Assembly: GCA_015655565.1 (NCBI GenBank)
Contig: JAATEU010000558.1
Location: 1 to 10,353 of the forward strand
Length of the DNA: 10,353 nt
Direction: 5' to 3'
Origin: Clostridiales bacterium
GTDB taxonomy: Bacteria; Bacillota; Clostridia; Lachnospirales; Lachnospiraceae
The notes beneath the pieces are model-generated. The model was not told the DNA's origin, ran no database searches, and saw nothing but the letters and a program-made list of their open reading frames with translations. The position numbers were made by a program, and so were the translations under genes. Below, one piece after another: positions 8,441 to 10,353 of the stretch; the stretch's first letter is position 1, and each line of letters opens with the position of its first letter.

Positions 8441-8553
8441 TAAAAAACATCCGTGAAGTATAAATGAACCCTATAAGATGGACGGTTAAAAAAACCTTTA
8501 ACTGAAAATATTTCATAGGGTTCATTTTATGTTTCACGGGCGTTTTTTATTAT
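8437..8553. terminator. 117-bp near-perfect inverted repeat, likely bidirectional terminator
   Basis: ATAATAAAAAAC (8437-8448) pairs with GTTTTTTATTAT (8542-8553). CCGTGAA (8451-8457) pairs with TTCACGG (8533-8539), and AAATGAACCCTAT (8462-8474) with its complement at 8515-8527. Between these blocks there are only an A/C mismatch, wobble pairs and one bulge. The arms are therefore about 38 bases each around a 40-base loop, which itself holds GTTAAA/TTTAAC (8485-8490 and 8497-8502). The RNA ends in a run of six U on either strand. It sits between convergent oppF and the ATPase gene, so two-way termination is likely. The arms are much longer than a standard terminator needs. Confidence 0.8.
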
Positions 8554-8590
8554 ATTGTATGTCCAGCGATGCAGGATTACACCGTTCGGT

Positions 8591-10353
8591 TTACTTTTTT
8601 CCTTTTTGTATTTCTACCACAACAATTGGCATAAAAGATAATACAAGTACGACGGACCATTGTGCTGCATTTAAGGGTACTACTTTGAATATGGCAGCCA
8701 GAGGTTCAACGGATATAACTATGATTTGCAGGAAGGAACATATAATAAAGGACAGCAGCAGCTTTATATTAGAAAATAAGCCGATTTTTGCCAGGGAATA
8801 CTCACTTCTCATGTTAAAGGAATGAAACAGCTGGGATAAGCTTAATACGGCAAAAGCCATGGTGCGGCCTATGTATGGTGTAATATTGGCGGCTATTTCC
8901 ACCGTACTGCCATGGCGCAAAACAGCGTCGGTAATACTTTGGCTGTCATAAACCCTTATCCCTATGATAAACGCCAATAAGGATAAAAAACCGATTAATA
9001 TGCCTTCGATTATTATCTTAAATACTAATCCGTCCGCGAACATACCTTTATTTGGGGGAACGGGCTTTTTCTTCATAATATCCCTGGCGGACGGTTCTAC
9101 ACCCAGGGATATGGCAGGCAGGGAATCCGTTACCAGATTGACCGAAAGCAGTTGGACGGCTAAGAGCGGTGAGGGAAGGTTTAACAGGATTGCAGCAAAT
9201 ATTGTTATGATTTCACCGATATTGCAGGAGAGCAGAAAATGAATTGCCTTCTTAATATTATCATAAATACCCCGGCCTTCCCGTACAGCTGATACGATAG
9301 TTGCAAAATTATCATCGGTAAGTATCATATCGGCTGCATTTTTTGCTACGTCTGTTCCGGTAATTCCCATGGCACAGCCAATGTCTGCAGCTTTCAGGGC
9401 AGGTGCATCATTTACTCCGTCACCGGTCATGGCGACTACTTCGCCCCGTGCCTGAAAAGCTTTTACAATCCTTACTTTATGTTCCGGAGATACCCTGGCG
9501 AATACCCGGTAACGGGGAATCTGTTCAATTAAAGTATCCTGATCCATCCCGGATAATTCCGCACCGGTCATAGCTAAATCAGCAGAAGACTGGATACCTA
9601 ATTCTTTTGCAATCGCACATGCGGTCGTAATGTGGTCGCCGGTAATCATAATTGGCTTGATACCTGCCATCTGACAGGTTAATACAGCCTCTGTCACTTC
9701 CTTTCTGGGAGGGTCCATCATTCCGATAAGGCCTACCAGAGTTAACCCCGTTTCCAGCTGATGAAACATTCCAATATTGGAATCCTTATATGCAGTCATA
9801 CTGTGCAGTATATTTTCAGAAGGCAAATCCTTATATGCAATAGCGATTACCCGGAGTGCACGTTCAGCCATACTTTGATTTAATTTATTTAAGTATTGCT
9901 GATGGATTTTAGTAATAGGAAGTTGTTTCCCCTTCTGGTAAATGCAGGTGCATCTGGCAATCAGGACATCAAATGCACCTTTGGTAATGCTGCGGATGTT
10001 TCCGGAAGGATTTTTATGTACAGTGGTCATCAGTTTTCTGGCAGAATCAAAGGGAATTTCAAAAATTCTTGGATTACCGGCATCTAATTTAGGTTTAAGT
10101 AAATCAATGTGGTAAGCGGCCATTATCAGGGCTTTTTCAGTTGGTTCTCCCGTAGCGGTAATGGCGGTATGTTTTCCTTTACCGGTGACCTGCAGACTGG
10201 AATCATTACAGAAAGCGGCAAGTGATAATAGGAATTGGCTGAATGCGGTATCGGATGGTTCCTTCCCATGAATGGAAGCTAATGCGCTTACCGTCATCTT
10301 ATTTTGTGTTAACGTGCCGGTTTTATCAGAACAGATTACGGTGGCGCTCCCAA
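8591..10353 (-). CDS. P2-type (calcium-type) cation-transporting ATPase, N-terminus cut off
   Basis: This is a membrane pump that uses ATP to export cations, probably Ca2+. Only the C-terminal 586 residues are in the window. The frame stays open past an internal Met at 10297 to the right edge and begins inside the phosphorylation site, CSDKTGTLTQNKM, with the phosphorylated Asp at fragment residue 9. Also present are the nucleotide-domain KGA (124-126), ITGDH (236-240) and GDGVNDAP (310-317). The membrane half (M5-M10) follows. It has NIGE (N377, E380) in M5 and NLVTD (N405, T408, D409) in M6, matching SERCA Ca2+-binding residues. In M8 the SERCA site I Glu is Gln (Q507), as in PMCA-like pumps. 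Helices M1-M4 are off the edge. It converges on oppF with the large inverted repeat between them. Ca2+ is the best guess; Na+ or other cations are not excluded. Confidence 0.92.
   Translation of the reverse strand, partial: GSATVICSDKTGTLTQNKMTVSALASIHGKEPSDTAFSQFLLSLAAFCNDSSLQVTGKGKHTAITATGEPTEKALIMAAYHIDLLKPKLDAGNPRIFEIPFDSARKLMTTVHKNPSGNIRSITKGAFDVLIARCTCIYQKGKQLPITKIHQQYLNKLNQSMAERALRVIAIAYKDLPSENILHSMTAYKDSNIGMFHQLETGLTLVGLIGMMDPPRKEVTEAVLTCQMAGIKPIMITGDHITTACAIAKELGIQSSADLAMTGAELSGMDQDTLIEQIPRYRVFARVSPEHKVRIVKAFQARGEVVAMTGDGVNDAPALKAADIGCAMGITGTDVAKNAADMILTDDNFATIVSAVREGRGIYDNIKKAIHFLLSCNIGEIITIFAAILLNLPSPLLAVQLLSVNLVTDSLPAISLGVEPSARDIMKKKPVPPNKGMFADGLVFKIIIEGILIGFLSLLAFIIGIRVYDSQSITDAVLRHGSTVEIAANITPYIGRTMAFAVLSLSQLFHSFNMRSEYSLAKIGLFSNIKLLLSFIICSFLQIIVISVEPLAAIFKVVPLNAAQWSVVLVLSFMPIVVVEIQKGKK

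Noticed and set aside
8529..8825. 98-codon plus-strand frame after oppF
   Set aside because: It overlaps the large inverted repeat and runs antisense to the conserved C-terminus of the ATPase; it is a shadow frame.
10297..10297. ATG at 10297 as the start of the ATPase
   Set aside because: The same frame continues upstream through the conserved phosphorylation motif DKTGTLT to the window edge, so this Met is internal.

Overview
The window comes from a low-GC Gram-positive anaerobe, most likely a Clostridia/Lachnospiraceae-type bacterium. This is inferred from strong AAGGAGG-type ribosome binding sites, AT-rich intergenic DNA, a sigma-A style promoter, a Gram-positive lipoprotein signal on the peptide-binding protein, and the gene content. 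No species can be named from the sequence alone.

Layout: (1) A short structured leader (about 1-164) precedes a complete enolase gene (eno, 165-1490, +). (2) A stretch of about 1.1 kb (1491-2554) has no large gene. It holds inverted repeats that could fold as RNA (1648-1797), a possible 69-codon minus-strand gene with its own well-formed promoter, and an AT-rich tract with two palindromes. (3) A five-gene oligopeptide ABC importer, oppA-oppB-oppC-oppD-oppF (2647-8440, +), has a consensus-like promoter at 2555-2583 and a perfect hairpin in the 5' leader. (4) A 117-bp near-perfect inverted repeat (8437-8553) starts inside the oppF stop codon. It probably terminates transcription from both sides. 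(5) The C-terminal 586 residues of a P2-type (calcium-type) cation ATPase lie on the minus strand (8591-10353). Its N-terminus is outside the window.

How the genes work together: OppA is a membrane-anchored lipoprotein that captures peptides outside the cell. OppB and OppC form the transmembrane channel, and OppD and OppF are the two ATPases that drive uptake. The oppB-C-D-F genes are packed with gaps of 4, 4 and 0 bp. The oppA-oppB gap is 239 bp and carries two strong hairpins. This fits the common arrangement in which the binding protein is made in excess over the membrane complex. Enolase (glycolysis) and the cation ATPase are separate units.

The main genes are ordinary, well-known families. 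I do not see a clearly new multi-gene system. The parts worth a second look are the non-coding elements: the antisense mini-gene with structured DNA downstream of it, the hairpins around oppA, and the very large terminator-like inverted repeat.
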